Notes: generated from the letters alone by a model not told the origin. 46,485 bases of DNA from Chara braunii (GCA_003427395.1 BFEA01000599.1:612644-659128); one strand, 5' to 3'; positions 8,856 through 20,084 are shown, counted from the first letter of the stretch. Numbers and translations: made by a program.

Positions 8856-8949
8856 GTTTTTGTCATGAAACTGTTTTTTTTTTTAACACTGTCCAGGAGG
8901 ATTGACCATGTCAGGGTCCTGTGACCCCTGTCTGACTGTTTTATCCTGT

Positions 8950-9150
8950 CTCCAAAACCCTAACCTTCGTCAGCACTCAGCCCAGCTCTCAGGTCTTCTT
9001 TGCCAAAACCCTTAAAGGCAAGAAGAAGCAACCACCACCTATTCCTGCTCCAGAACCTTAACCTTCATCAGCACTCAGCCCCGCTCTGAGGTCTTCTTTG
9101 CTTAAACCCTTAAAGGCAAGAAGAAGCAAACACCGCCTGTTCCTCGTCCA
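8950..9150 (+). repeat. ~98-bp tandem duplication
   Basis: Units start at about 8950 and 9048. Both contain cagcactcagcc, aggtcttctttgc and cccttaaaggcaagaagaag in the same spacing. Confidence 0.9.
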
Positions 9151-9696
9151 GAACCTTAGAAATAATACGCTGTGGCTTCAGCTCAGCTGTCTAAGGGGTT
9201 AATGCACCTTTAGACTTCTGGTCTTGACAGACCAATAAGCACATAAGGCATCCTCATTCTTATCCTCCCCTCTCCACACCTCCTTCGTGTACGGTTAAAC
9301 CGCCAGTCATCCAAGCCTCCTTTTTTTTTTCCTGATATGGCTTTCTGCGGCACGCCAAGTCTGTGTGAACCGGTCAGGGCACGAAATTGCCAGGCGGCGC
9401 CGGCCTTCTCCATCCTGTACGCCTGACCTGCAATTGGCTTCTTCTTCTTCTTCTTCTTCTTCTTCTTTTCTAACTAAGCTATATTCTTCACTCTACCTAA
9501 CCTTCCTATCTAAGTCTAGTTTCAAGTGTTGGTTGTTGCAGTTCATCAATGCACACAAGCTGGGACCGCTAGGAGTTATGGGCTGGCACTGAACTCCTCC
9601 TGTGGGACCGTTTCTGAGCACCGGGGCTTCCTCCTAACCTCGGGCAATGGATGGAGGGGGTAGCCGAGATCCCACCAAGGCCTACCGGGGGGAGGG

Positions 9697-9900
9697 GGAG
9701 GAGCCGACTAACTCAGCTGGTGAACCCGCAGCGAGCCGCAGGAGGCCGCGGGCTCGAATGAAGACCTTGGGGAATTGAACCCACATCTCCTGAATGCCAC
9801 TCTCGTGCTCTACCAACTGAGCTAGGCCACCGACCCTTCTTCTTCTTCTTCTTCTTCTTCTTCTTCTCCTTCTTCTTTTTTTTTTTTTTTTTTTTTAAAG
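9697..9900 (-). mobile_element. tRNA-derived SINE with clear A and B boxes
   Basis: The reverse complement of 9775-9836 reads ggcctagctcagttggtaga (A box) and, about 35 nt on, gtgggttcaattcccc (B box), so a pol III promoter is present. The T-arm pairs only partly and the anticodon stem is poor, so it is not a working tRNA gene. A GC-rich body follows on the minus strand, and GAA plus A-rich runs lie on the other side (9837-9896). Confidence 0.75.
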
Positions 9901-11324
9901 GAAAACACCCTGTGAAGACCTGCATTACCATGGTGGGTTAAGAGAACCCGCAGCACCTAACAATTTGGCTTGGGACCACCACGGTTAACCAGAGCATACT
10001 GTTAAATGAATTATTCTTTGTGGAGATCTTTTTCATTTCGTTTTTATTATCTAACATAATTATATGTATTCGATTTTATCTGCTTTTTAAGTATTCTAGA
10101 ACCTCACCAAGCAAATAATGAATTGATTCCTTCAATAAGTTAAGATTTTACTTATTTACTTTTAAGGTATCGCATCTTTAGCTGTATTTCATACTTCGAT
10201 GATTAGTTTTCTTGGTGCCTGCTTTTATCAGCAGCACGAGCACTGCAGGGGGTGTTGTTCAAAAAAAAATAAAAAAAAATCACTTCATCTAGAACTCCCA
10301 ATCATCTAAACAACATACCTGGGAATTGTACCTGCGCTGCGGTTTTAAGGCTACTTTCCGCCTCTTGCAGTTCTATGCGTGTTGCCAATGCAACAGAAGC
10401 TGGCTGCAGCAGCCTTTAGGAGTTTTTAACTTTTTACTATTGAGTCCATCCTATAGTAGTATAGACCTGGGGATTAGGAAGGCCGTTGTGATTGCAGTGG
10501 AAGAAAAGGATGAACCGTTGCGGACGCCGTCGTGGGTATCATCCTGCGCATCTGCATTTTCCTCTTGGCCACTCACTAACAGTACCTTCTGGTCCTCCTC
10601 CATATTCATCAGCTTGTGCAGCGGCTCATAGGTCACATCTGAGCGTCTGGTCCATTTTCGCTATGTGACATGAATATCGAGTTCAGCATCTGATCCATTT
10701 CGACCATGTGACATTAATACCGAGTTCTTCCCCTTGCCGCACATTCATGTGCAGCATCCCTTTCCTGTTTTAGACTCCTGCCATCGCAGTCCTCCCCTCT
10801 TGAGCTCGAAACGAGTTTGCCTGTTTGTTTTTCATTCTTTCTTGCACGTTCTGGCCGGCAACCGCCTCTCTTATGGCTGTCCTCTTTAGCTCCAAACGAA
10901 TTTTCCTGTTTGTTTTTCTTGCTTTCGTACGCGTTCCAGCGAGCAACCGCGTCTCTTGTGCCTGTCACTGCGGTGTTCACCCCCACATCTCTCCACGTAT
11001 CTTTCATTGCTTCCCTCTCTTCCCTGATCTCCTCCAGCTCTGTTTAACTTAGTCCGCTTGACTGGAATCTGCTTGCTCAAATCTTTTCTCAATCTTCATT
11101 CCACCTCCGCTCACTGCTCTCCTCCTTCTAGACAGCTGTTTCTTCTTCACCACCTCCCTGGCTTGTCCTCTCCCTTTTTCTCTGTGCCACCTCACATATT
11201 CAGTGCATCATCATGAATAACGTCAATATTGGTTTCGAAAAAAAGAACGAACTTCTGCTGGTTTCGTCACTAAACATAGTTTCTTCTTTCTCAATCTTCA
11301 CTGGGAAACTCTCTCTCTCTCTCT
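9901..11324. other. No gene seen; contains a ~92-bp tandem duplication
   Basis: The only structure noted is a duplication at about 10789-10880 and 10881-10970, sharing gtcctc, tgcctgtttgtttttc (variant tttcctgtttg) and gcaaccgc.tctctt. The Lys/Arg/Glu-rich minus frame over it has no recognisable domain, so I do not call it. Confidence 0.5.
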
Positions 11325-12055
11325 GAAACGGTATTCACCAGTTTGCAGTAGCTGATGCAGATCCCAGAGCTCGATCCCTAGTCCCCACCTTACCTGTGTA
11401 CAGTATCTGTGTCGACCCCTAGAGTTGAACCCGTGATCTGTGCATTTGTAACAGCTGGTAGGTTGTCGTAGGGTCCACAGGTAGCAGGGATTCGATGTGT
11501 AGACCTGTCGAGTAGGAGTCCCAGCCAGGTCTAGTAGTCGTAGCTGTAGCTGTCTCGAAGGGTCAAGGTTGTAGCTGCTACAGTCCAGAAAGGTCAAGGT
11601 CGTAGCTGCTACAGTAACGAAAGGCCAAGTCCACGGCCTTCTGGAAGGTCCCAGTAGTGGCCTTTCGAAGTTGCCCACGTTTAGGCTGAGGCAAGTGGGC
11701 AAGTGGTGAGGCAAGTGGGCAAGTGGTGAGGAAAGTAGGCAAGTGGTGAGGCAAGTGGGCAAGTGGTGAGGCAAGTGGGCAAGTGGTGGAGTCTACCCGT
11801 GCTGAGTCAACAGTCCCAGTCCCCAGTCAGTCCTGGTCCAGTCAAGCAAGTACCGCATGGGACTGTGTGCACTACGGGCATGGGAAAGGGCCAGACCAAC
11901 GAGCTGCAGAAGTATAAGTCAAGAGGCAGAGCCCAGTCATTCATTCATTCCTGTGTGAGCCATGCGGAAGCGCTGCCACAAGCGACTTGTGCGAGGTGGT
12001 CTGCAGTGAGCCCGAGGACGAAGTGGGCGAGAGAGGAGTGTAGCCATAGCGATAG
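11325..12055 (+). mobile_element. LTR-like dispersed repeat, copy 1
   Basis: Begins tgaaacggtattcacc and matches 14510-15140 along most of its length, in the same orientation about 3.2 kb apart. Near its end is a TATA-like agtataagtc upstream of ccattcattcatt-type sequence, as in a U3-R boundary. Copy 1 has an internal five-fold ggcaagtgggcaagtggtga expansion (11690-11790) that copy 2 nearly lacks. I found no primer-binding site or polyprotein between the copies. They may be LTRs of a non-autonomous element or just a dispersed family. Confidence 0.6.
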
Positions 12056-12190
12056 GGTAGTAGGGCCATAGCCGCCATAGCTGTAGGTAGAGTTCAGTGT
12101 ATGTGTGTGTGAGTTCAGAGTATCGCGTGTGGGATATCCAGGGTGATCCTGTGTATGCGAACGGAGAGTTGAGTATGCGAACGGAGAGTA

Positions 12191-12193
<3 letters not shown>

Positions 12194-12270
<77 letters not shown>

Positions 12271-12283
12271 ACACACACACACA
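12194..12283. repeat. CT/CA microsatellite
   Basis: CT run of about 73 bp followed by a CA run. Confidence 0.97.
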
Positions 12284-12790
12284 CTGATGCCGCTCTACGC
12301 CCAAGGCTGTTTCACATCTATCTGCAGTGATGGCAGAGTCTGTCTAAGTGGAGAGGCAGTAGCCCTCTCAGTGTCTTGTTCCAGTGTAATCATAGCTGCG
12401 CCTAGAGCACACATACATAAAAACTCACGTATGAAGTGCATCACTCACTCACTCAGGGGCTTGATAGTGAAAGTCGCTCTCGGTGATGCTGCTCTAGCGC
12501 TAAGGCTGTTTCATAGTAAATTCATACCTATTTGCAGTGATGATGATTCTGGCTGGACTGGAAGAGGCAGTAGCCCCCTCAGTGTCTTGTTCCAGTGTGA
12601 TGATAGCTGCTGCACATGAAGCACAATGCACACGTTGGTAGAAACGCACAGGCGAAGTGCATTGCTCAGGCTTGATAGTGAAAGTCTCCCTCACTGATGC
12701 TGTTCTACTGCCAAGGCTGTTTCATACTTGTCTGCAGTGATGATGGCTCAGGTTGGAGTTGAGAGGCAGGAGCCCTGTTGTGGCCGCATA
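12284..12790 (+). repeat. ~200-bp tandem repeat, about 2.5 units
   Basis: Units start near 12284, 12484 and 12694. Each has tgatgc.g.tcta, aaggctgtttcata, tgcagtgatg and gaggcag.agccc. The units are strongly diverged, so this is an old array. Confidence 0.8.
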
Positions 12791-13290
12791 CCAGTGTAAA
12801 CATAGAACCACATAGAGCGCTGTCATTGTCACGTACCAGCGTAAACATGTAAGCACATGTACATGCAACTTGTGCGTGAATTGCCCTGCGTCCCTGCTGC
12901 CCTCGAGGTAACTTCCTGGCAAGAGACCTTCAACCCTGTGACTCATCACAGGGCAAATAGCAGACCTATCGAGCAAATCCTGTTCTTCTTTTACGGAGGG
13001 TCAACACCTACCATTATTCTTACGGATTTGAACTCTTGACCTTTTTTCATCAACAGTTGTGTGCGTGCATCACTCAGCCACTACCGGTAGGCAGGTATGC
13101 CTATCAAGCACTCCTGTTAGGCTCAACAACAGCTATAGAACCATCCATCGACCAGGACGACTTCATCCTCGACTATAGTTGAGCATTCAAAGGGCTCGAC
13201 TATCGACGTCCTGCAGGTTGCACTGAGGAATGACCAACTCAAGTGGTAGTATGCTCGTCCTGTCGTTGACAGTCTCCAGCACCACCCTCA

Positions 13291-13595
13291 TACCTCGGTG
13301 TGCCTTGCGTGTGGACCCGGCCGCTAAATGTCCAGCCCTTGTTCATGCCGCTGATGACTAGGAACTGGGGTAAATGTTGTCATGGCTCACGCCACAATTC
13401 AAGCCACAGACTCCCTCCGGGACCTCATTCCTTCCTCGGTGTGCCTTGCGTGTGGACCCCCTCGGTGTGCCTTGCGAGTGGACCCGGCCGCTAAATATCC
13501 AGCCCTTGTTCATGCCGCCGATGACTAGGAACTGGGGTAAATGGTGTCATGGCTCACGCCACGATTCAAGCCACAGACTCCCTCCGGGACGGTAA
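13291..13595 (+). repeat. ~165-bp tandem duplication
   Basis: Two copies of a unit running from cctcggtgtgccttgcg through cagccc.tgttcatgccg to cacagactccctccgggac. A short extra copy of the unit start lies between them (about 13434-13460). Confidence 0.9.
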
Positions 13596-14009
13596 TGACC
13601 TCCTGCCTTTTCTTTTTTTTTTCACCCTTCCCCTTTCCCGAGAGCGAGCATTTGCCAAACTAACACCATCCATTTCAAAAAGATTTTTTTCCCTTGGAAA
13701 ACACAAGCAATCCAACCAGTAGGGTTTCTATATCATGTATGGTACTCAACATTGTGGATTACTTGGGCGCCTCCACTGAATGCCGTTGTCCTTGTCGCCG
13801 AAGATGTGCTACGTTGACTGGATGCTCACCTGTGATGAACCATGTGCTTTCCTCCTCACCTGGAATCGACACGCGATTAGTCATTGCCATTCTGTGGGTG
13901 TGGTGGTTGTTACCTACCACCTTCTCTTGAACACAACACACCCTTATCTTCACTGTACTGGACCAGAAACCTAGTTTGTGTACATACTACATACATTTGT
14001 AATGAGGAT

Positions 14010-14264
14010 GTGTTGTGTTTGGGGGAGCTTGCCGCCCCGCCTGGGTCACCTTGTTTAACCGGGCGGCCCGCCCGTGCGAGGACCAACGAAGGGTTGAGCC
14101 AAAATAAAATAAAATAAATCCAAAAAATCTGAAAAAAAAACTATGTGATGCACAAGAATAAACTGAACAACTTTTGCCTCAGGGTCACATCGAAATTCTT
14201 CACCTTTTTTTCTTGTTTTTTTGCCTGGCCGGGCGACTTGCCCTGGGCCACTCTGGTAGCCTAG
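14010..14264 (-). mobile_element. Relative of the hAT-type MITE at 1063-1522
   Basis: On the minus strand it starts CTAGGCTACCAGAGTGGCCC (right end 14264), then carries the same gatgtgaccctgaggcaaaa and ggtcctcgcacgggcggg blocks as the 1.1-1.5 kb element. The other terminal repeat is not recognisable and no 8-bp duplication is evident, so this copy is end-damaged or rearranged. Confidence 0.7.
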
Positions 14265-14509
14265 TGTGGGAGTGTTTGGAAAAAAATAAAAAAAGGAAAA
14301 AAAAATAAAGATGGGGGAGTATAGGGATGAGAGCATGAACTACAGTGATAGAAAAACAGGGAATGGTAGTTTCTCTTTAGAGTTGGTGACATCGAGGTGG
14401 GGGTTTGAGTGTGAGTAAGGGCCATGCCATCCTCATTCAAACAAAATGTGCACCCACGCTCGCAAGGTTACAGGCCTTAACGGCAGAGTACACAGCCTGT
14501 GTAAGTGAA

Positions 14510-15140
14510 ACGGTATTCACCTGTTCGCAGTACCGGATACAGATCCCAGGGCTCGATCCCTAGTCCTCACCTTACCTGTGTACAGTATCTGTGTCGACCC
14601 CGATAGTTGAACCCGTGACCTGTGTATTCCTAACAGTTGGTGGACTGTCGTAGGGTCCGTAGGTGGTAGGGGTTCGATCTGTAGACCTGTTGTTTGTAGG
14701 TCTTAGTAGGTCCTAGAAGTCATAGCTGTAGGACTTCTGAAAGGTCAAGGTCGTAGCTGCTACAGTCCTGAACGGTCAAGGTCGTAGCTGCTATAGTGTC
14801 GAAGGGCCAAGTCCACAGACTTCCGGTAGGTCCGGAAGTGGCCCTTCACTCGTTGTTACAGTAGTCCAGAGGCAAGTGGGCAAGTGGTGGAGTCAGCAGT
14901 ACCCAGTCCCAGTCAGTCCTAGTCCAGTCAAGCAAGTACCGTATGGGACTGTGTGCACCACGGGCATGGGAAAGGGGCAGACCAACGAGTTACAGAAGTA
15001 TAAATCAAGAGGCAGCGCCCAGCCATTCATTCATTCCTGCGGAAGCGCTGCTACAGCGACTTGTGCGAGGTGGTCTGCAGTATGCCCGAAGATGAAGCGG
15101 GCGAGAAGGAGAGTTTAGCCATAGCGGTAGAGGTAGTAGC
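14510..15140 (+). mobile_element. LTR-like dispersed repeat, copy 2
   Basis: Begins tgaaacggtattcacc and parallels 11325-12055. Conserved blocks include ctcgatccctagtcc, acctgtgtacagtatctgtg, aaggtcgtagctgctacagt, gggactgtgtgcac and agtataaatcaagaggcag (TATA-like). The match fades near 15140. Confidence 0.6.
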
Positions 15141-15257
15141 GAGGTAGGATGAAAGCGCGCTTGACAGCCGATACTTGGTCGCGAAGATGATTATGACAGC
15201 GAACAATCACTCTATAGAAATGACCAACTATTTGGCACTGCTTAAAGGCACTCTGAG

Positions 15258-15550
15258 CATCTGTGTGGCCTGTATGTACTTGTGTGTGGCAATTCCTGGG
15301 TTGTTGCACTGGGGTTGGAGCGTACCGGAGAAGGCGAGGGGAGCATCTATGTGGCCTGTACCTGCTTGTGTGTGGCAATTCATGGGTTGTTGCGCTGGGG
15401 TTGAAGCGTAGCGGAGCAGGTGAGGGTTGTTGCGCTGGGGTTGAAGCGTACCGGAGCAGGTAAGGAGAGCATCTGTGTGTCCTGTATGTGCTTGTGTGTG
15501 GCAATTCATGGGCTGTTGCGCTGGGGTTGGAGCATATCGGAGCAGGCGAG
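15258..15550 (+). repeat. ~85-bp minisatellite
   Basis: Three full units and one partial unit of gcatctgtgtggcctgta...tgttgcgctggggttg...ggagcaggcgagg. The partial unit (about 15424-15466) is a deletion derivative. Confidence 0.88.
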
Positions 15551-15873
15551 GGCTACCCTTGATCCCACAGCTGCTCTTCTGAATTAGGTCATCTTTAATT
15601 ACTTCGTTCTTGTTAAGTTGTTATGTCTTTCTGTTTTCTTTCGCCGCGCTATACTGCTTGGCTGACGTTGCTGTCGCGCTTGGCCGAGCGTGAGCTTGCT
15701 TCCTTGAGAGTATAGCGTGCATGACACGCTTTGCTTCCCATCGATCAGTATTGTATCAATTCTTTGAGACTGATTGATTGTTTCTTTGAATCTGTATTAC
15801 CACATATGGAGATGTTATTGAATTTAGAGGTAACTCTCGACTTCGTGATTGTATTTCTCCTCAGGTGCAAGCT

Positions 15874-16009
15874 GGTGGATCGGCCAAGCGATAGATTTTT
15901 GGTGGATCGGCGAAGCGATAGATTTTTTGGTGGATTGGCCAAGCGATAGATTTTTGGTGGATCGGCCAAGCGACAGATTTTTGGTGGATTGGCCGAGAGA
16001 GAGATTGAT
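15874..16009 (+). repeat. 27-bp minisatellite
   Basis: Five units of ggtggatcggccaagcgata plus gattttt, starting at 15874, 15901, 15929, 15956 and 15983. One unit is 28 bp, which breaks any reading frame. Confidence 0.93.
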
Positions 16010-16744
16010 TGATTGGTGTGGTGATGGATGCAGAAAGGGGATTGCGCAAGTGCTCGGTTAAGCGGCAGTGATGGCGGTTTCGTACATGCGATGGATCCCA
16101 ATTGCGAAAGCCGTGCTATTCAGTAGATCTGAAAACTGATCACATTTCAATAGCACAAGCCAAATCAGCCTTTGCCAGATACAAGTAGATATCACACATC
16201 GCGTTGTCTTTTCTCATTTCTCCCCAGGTATTTGACATTGCCAGTGAAACAGCAGTCGTTGTACAGCTCATCCCATGCCACCTATTGCCGCTCGTCAAGT
16301 GGTCATCAAGTGGTCAGGCTGCTTTCCTGAGCATCTCTCGCTGGTCAGCCCTCACACATCTTCGTCTTGTCGCTTTTGTCCCTCCCTGTGTGTCGTCCTT
16401 GTGCAGGCTCCTTGCTAACCTAACCTCTGTATAGCTCGAGATTTTGCATGTCCTGTGGAGTCGACGCATCTTAGCATACCCTAACAACGATTGTTGTGAA
16501 GGAGCAGAGAAGCCACTATTTCTGTACAGCATTGTGATCGTTATTTTTTTGTTATGCTACCCGGCGTTTTTGGGTGTTTTCACTAGTTCATGGTGACATG
16601 AAGCGCCGCGATGGGTAGGTGTGATGTGAGGGAGTCGTGCAGGCACTGTTTCTGTATATGGCATTACGATGATTGTCGTCAACCCTGCACTGACTTCTTA
16701 GAATGACTTTATTCCGCTCATCTGGTTGTCTGGATTCCAACTTG

Positions 16745-16885
16745 GGTCTGTATTTCAACAGTTTATGAGTGTACCAACTGTATTTCAACAGTTTATGAGT
16801 GTACCAACTGTATTTAAACAGTTTGTATTTCAACAGTTTATGAGTGTACCAACTTGGGTGTGTATTTCAACAGTTTATGAGCTAG
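16745..16885 (+). repeat. ~30-bp minisatellite upstream of the beta-helix gene
   Basis: About five units of gtatttcaacagtttatgag plus tgtaccaac, one truncated. It ends about 185 bp before the ATG at 17071. Confidence 0.9.
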
Positions 16886-17070
16886 CCGCGTTGGTGCTGC
16901 ACCAACTTTTTTTGTTTTTCCCCTTAACTATTTCTTGAGAGTAACAATTTTGGCGGTTAGGATCTTTAATCCTGTGGACTGCAGATTGAGAAACATATTC
17001 ACAGGTGGGTCAAGTTGGCGCGCAGGAGCAGTTCAAAATCTGATTTCCTGCTCAGTGAATCCGGAGCTCT

Positions 17071-18438
17071 ATGATGCTGGTCAGGGTTATGAAGCTCCTC
17101 CTTCTGCCCCTGCTTCTGTTTGCAGTCTTCACTGTGCTCAGCACGGCGGCACCGTCCATGCTTGAGACAGAAGCTCCGAGGATTGCTAGAGTCGGCAATT
17201 ACTCGGCGATGATGGATGCAATCAATGATGACAACGTGCGAGTAATCAAGGTAACTCACGATATTGCATTTGAGGGGGGTTACATTTTAATCAGACGGTC
17301 GTTGTCGATAATCGGAGAGTGCTGGGGTGTCCATGGTTTGCGGCGGCGGCAGGGAGCGGGCACGGAGGGCACAGGCATTAGCAGCGATGAGAAAGGCAGG
17401 ACACCACACGCCTTCTACGGCTGCCGGTTAAGTGGACCTAGGTTATTCACTGTAATAGGGTTAGGAACTAGAGTTTATTTTGAGTCGCTTGATTTCAGAC
17501 TATCGCCAGGGTTTCAGAATGTTTCCCTTCTTCACGTCAGAAGGTCGGAAGTGACGGTTGTCGCTTGTCATTTTAATGGAGGGGGGTTTTATAGCGGCGG
17601 CAGAGCCATTGACACGATCGGTACGTCGAGCGTCATTTTGGTGGCGACAACGTTCGACGACTTCTCTGCATTTGAAGGTGGTTGCATCAGGATTTCTGGT
17701 TCATTCAGCAGCTTGCACGCCAAGGGAGTTGTGTTCAGAGGCTGTGTCGATAATGGCGGAGGTGCAGGGGCAATCGCCGCAGACAATGCAAATGTTTCCA
17801 TTTACGCTGGAGTATTTTCCGGCAACCAAGGGTTCGACGGTGGAGCCATCAGCGTTCAGTTCGGGTCGCTCGTGCTCAGTGCTTCGACATTTGAGAACAA
17901 CGAGCAGAGGTGTCTCCTCAAAGAGGCGAGGGAATGTCTCGAGGGTGCCGGTGCAATCACCGCATCCAGGGCAAATGTGTTGATATGCAGTACCAGCTTC
18001 CAGAACAATTTTTTAATGGACCGCATTGTGGACGTTAATGTTCACAGCGGATCGGTAGCCCTTTGCAACACAACTGCAGAGGTTTGGTTAAAGGGTGGTA
18101 GACTCCCAGGGAACAGTAAGACGGGCGTAGTTAGCGGTTCTAAAGATAAGACGGGTGTAGTTAGCGGTTCTGGATCTTTAGAAGGGGTGCACAGGGATTG
18201 CCAACTGTGTCCATCTTGCACAGATGACATTTGCGATGCTCGTGCTACCTGTGAAACAGATGTCTCGGCGTACGGCCTGACATGCGTCTGCCCGCCACAG
18301 TATGCCAGTGTCGGAAGAGGGTCTCTTTGTGTTCAAAGGTTAGTTTCAGATGTCAAGGATGGAGTATGGTCCACTCCTGGGCCCAACAATCTTCCATCCT
18401 TTCCTTCAGTTCGAACGTCAGAGCCTGCACATGAGTAG
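17071..18438 (+). CDS. Secreted right-handed beta-helix protein with EGF-like C-terminus
   Basis: A 455-aa frame. Residues 1-27 are a classic signal peptide (a hydrophobic LLLLPLLLFAVFTVL core, then Ala-Ala). A second Met at residue 7 (17089) could also start it. From about 45 to 330 the protein repeats strands ending in short Gly-rich turns, with motifs such as GGAISVQFGSLVLSASTFEN and GAGAITASRANVLICSTSF. This is the pattern of pectin-lyase-like/Pmp-type parallel beta-helices. A tandem TGVVSGS pair lies near 350-365. A Cys-rich EGF-like module follows (about 372-412; CQLCPSC, CDARATC, LTCVCPPQ). The likely location is the cell surface or wall, but the ligand is unknown. A consensus splice donor (aaag|gttagt, GT at 18339) just after the EGF module suggests the true protein may continue into an unseen exon, in which case the last ~32 residues are intronic. 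Confidence 0.75.
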   Translation: MMLVRVMKLLLLPLLLFAVFTVLSTAAPSMLETEAPRIARVGNYSAMMDAINDDNVRVIKVTHDIAFEGGYILIRRSLSIIGECWGVHGLRRRQGAGTEGTGISSDEKGRTPHAFYGCRLSGPRLFTVIGLGTRVYFESLDFRLSPGFQNVSLLHVRRSEVTVVACHFNGGGFYSGGRAIDTIGTSSVILVATTFDDFSAFEGGCIRISGSFSSLHAKGVVFRGCVDNGGGAGAIAADNANVSIYAGVFSGNQGFDGGAISVQFGSLVLSASTFENNEQRCLLKEARECLEGAGAITASRANVLICSTSFQNNFLMDRIVDVNVHSGSVALCNTTAEVWLKGGRLPGNSKTGVVSGSKDKTGVVSGSGSLEGVHRDCQLCPSCTDDICDARATCETDVSAYGLTCVCPPQYASVGRGSLCVQRLVSDVKDGVWSTPGPNNLPSFPSVRTSEPAHE

Positions 18439-19449
18439 AGGGATCAGCAATGAAGCGTATGTGAAGAAGGATCGGAATGTGTGTAATTGGCTCTGATGGT
18501 CATAATGGATGGGATCACTCTTCCTCCCAAACCCAATGATGTATATGGAGATTGCCAAGGAAGCATGAATCTACTGCAAACCCTAAAAAGAGGGAAAAGA
18601 AAAAAAACAGTCAACGATGAGGTGTTGTGGATCAGAAACTTAAGGGCGGGCTCCACCGGGGGATGTCTAGATGTTAGCAAGTCCAACGGTCACAATGTGA
18701 TTATCTATAAGAATCACAATGAGATTATTGGTAAGAATCACAATGAAATTATCAACATCGGTAAGAATCAACGTCGCATGACAAACATCACAACTTCAAA
18801 ACTATACTCTATAGCCAAGTATACTCTATAGCCAAGTGGGCGGCAGGGGTACGCTGCATGCCGGGTTCTCACCTTTCTCTCTATGAGTTCTCGCTGAGTT
18901 GTTACTTATCTCTCTGCTGTGGCCTTTGGATGTTGAAGTGGGCAGCCACAATCCGCCTTAGAAGTCGGTTTTTAACCGATGCCGGCGCTTTTGTAAGCGC
19001 ACCACATAATCGCTTTTTTCTTCTCCTTGCTTTGCTGCGATCTGGACGAAAGAGGTCGAGTATCGCTATTGGATGGGTCGCCTTACTCTGTGGGAATAAA
19101 ATGTGCCAGGCGTGGCGCCAATGTGTCAGTCGCATTCGCTTTTCACGGACAGCCTGCTTCAATTTCTTCAGTTTTGTTTCCTTTTCCTCGTGGTAGCAGC
19201 GTCTCTTTCGTATTTGTTCTTTTTCGGAAAGCCCGCTCGGTCCGCTGCACAACACATTCTAAATGCGCTTGGAACTGGTCCCCGTGGATTCGGAATGCGG
19301 GGTCAGTCCAAATGTATCGTGCTGATGATATTGCCCAGATACGTGTTGAATGCTGTGTGGTGGAGCAAGGCCCTCAGTCTTTTCTCGGCAGGTGAGGACC
19401 TCGGTCGGGCAGCTGCTGGTCGCGTCGGACTTGCGCGGAATAGAAAAGG
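18439..19449. other. No gene seen; short local duplications
   Basis: Includes a triplicated taagaatcacaatga.att (about 18707-18770) and a duplicated tatactctatagccaag (about 18802-18836). The Phe/Ser/Arg-rich frames at 18.9-19.4 kb have no recognisable domain. Confidence 0.5.
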
Positions 19450-19545
19450 AAGAGCCAGTTAGTACAGCCGCAAACTGGTGAAATGCAGACCTGAGTTTGA
19501 ATCCTGATGGAACTAGGCGGTCGGCGTGCCCCTTTTTTTTTTCTC
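19450..19545 (+). mobile_element. tRNA-type SINE head
   Basis: agccagttagtaca (degenerate A box), gtgaaatgcagacc and gagtttgaatcctgatg (B box, 19493-19504) align block by block with the SINE head at 41155-41225. Then come ggcggtcggcgtgcccc and a T-run. Confidence 0.7.
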
Positions 19546-19605
19546 CCATCCTTCATTGCACGGCAACGGTTTTCAGCCAACAGGCCTATGGGGCTCGCCG
19601 CACAG

Positions 19606-20052
19606 CCTTTCGAAAGGAGTAGTTTCGAAAGAAACCTCCCCTTCGCCATACAGACTTTTGAAACAGCGAGGGCTTTCGATATGCACATTAGGGCCTCACT
19701 CCACTACTCTCGCCATGTGCAAAAGGATGGTGTGAATCTTCCCCTTGGACATGGAAAGATACACCACCATGATATTTGTCTCTTGTGCATGGCGAGAGTA
19801 GTGGAGCCAGGCCCTGGTAATAGCCCCTTTTCTTTTTCTTTTTTTCACCCCGCTAATTGCACGTCTCGAGAGACCCTTTCCCCAAAAGACCACTCACAGT
19901 CTTTTGAAGAGACACCCATGACAGGCGGGAGGATCTTGCCCTTTCGAAACTACGTTCGATGCCCGCGTCTCTGACACTTTCGAAAGGACTTGTTTCGAAA
20001 GCCTGCGTGGCGAAGATGCGGCATCCAGGCCTCCATTTTGCACGTTTCGAAA
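19606..20052. repeat. Cluster of six TTTCGAAA palindromes
   Basis: Exact copies start at 19608, 19623, 19942, 19978, 19993 and 20045. Two are extended to CCTTTCGAAAGG-like dodecamers and two abut cctgYgtgg-type sequence. By chance an 8-mer is expected about once per 65 kb. This may be a repeat-family signature or a palindromic protein site. Confidence 0.75.
19690..19815. mobile_element. Foldback hairpin element, family B copy 2
   Basis: The terminal arms agggcctcactccactactc and gagtagtggagccaggccct pair almost completely. Inside, ctcgccatgtgcaaaa pairs with ttgtgcatggcgag, and atggtgtgaatctt with aagatacaccaccat. The whole ~126 nt forms one long hairpin with a short loop around ccccttggacatgg. 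This copy is better preserved than the one at 4643-4764. Confidence 0.8.
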
Positions 20053-20084
20053 GGCTGTGTGGTGAGCCCCTATTTCAGCTGGTG

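Noticed and set aside
9775-9836. Functional tRNA gene on the minus strand
   Set aside because: The A and B boxes are good, but the anticodon stem and acceptor do not pair properly and there is extra sequence before the D-arm, so it is a SINE head.
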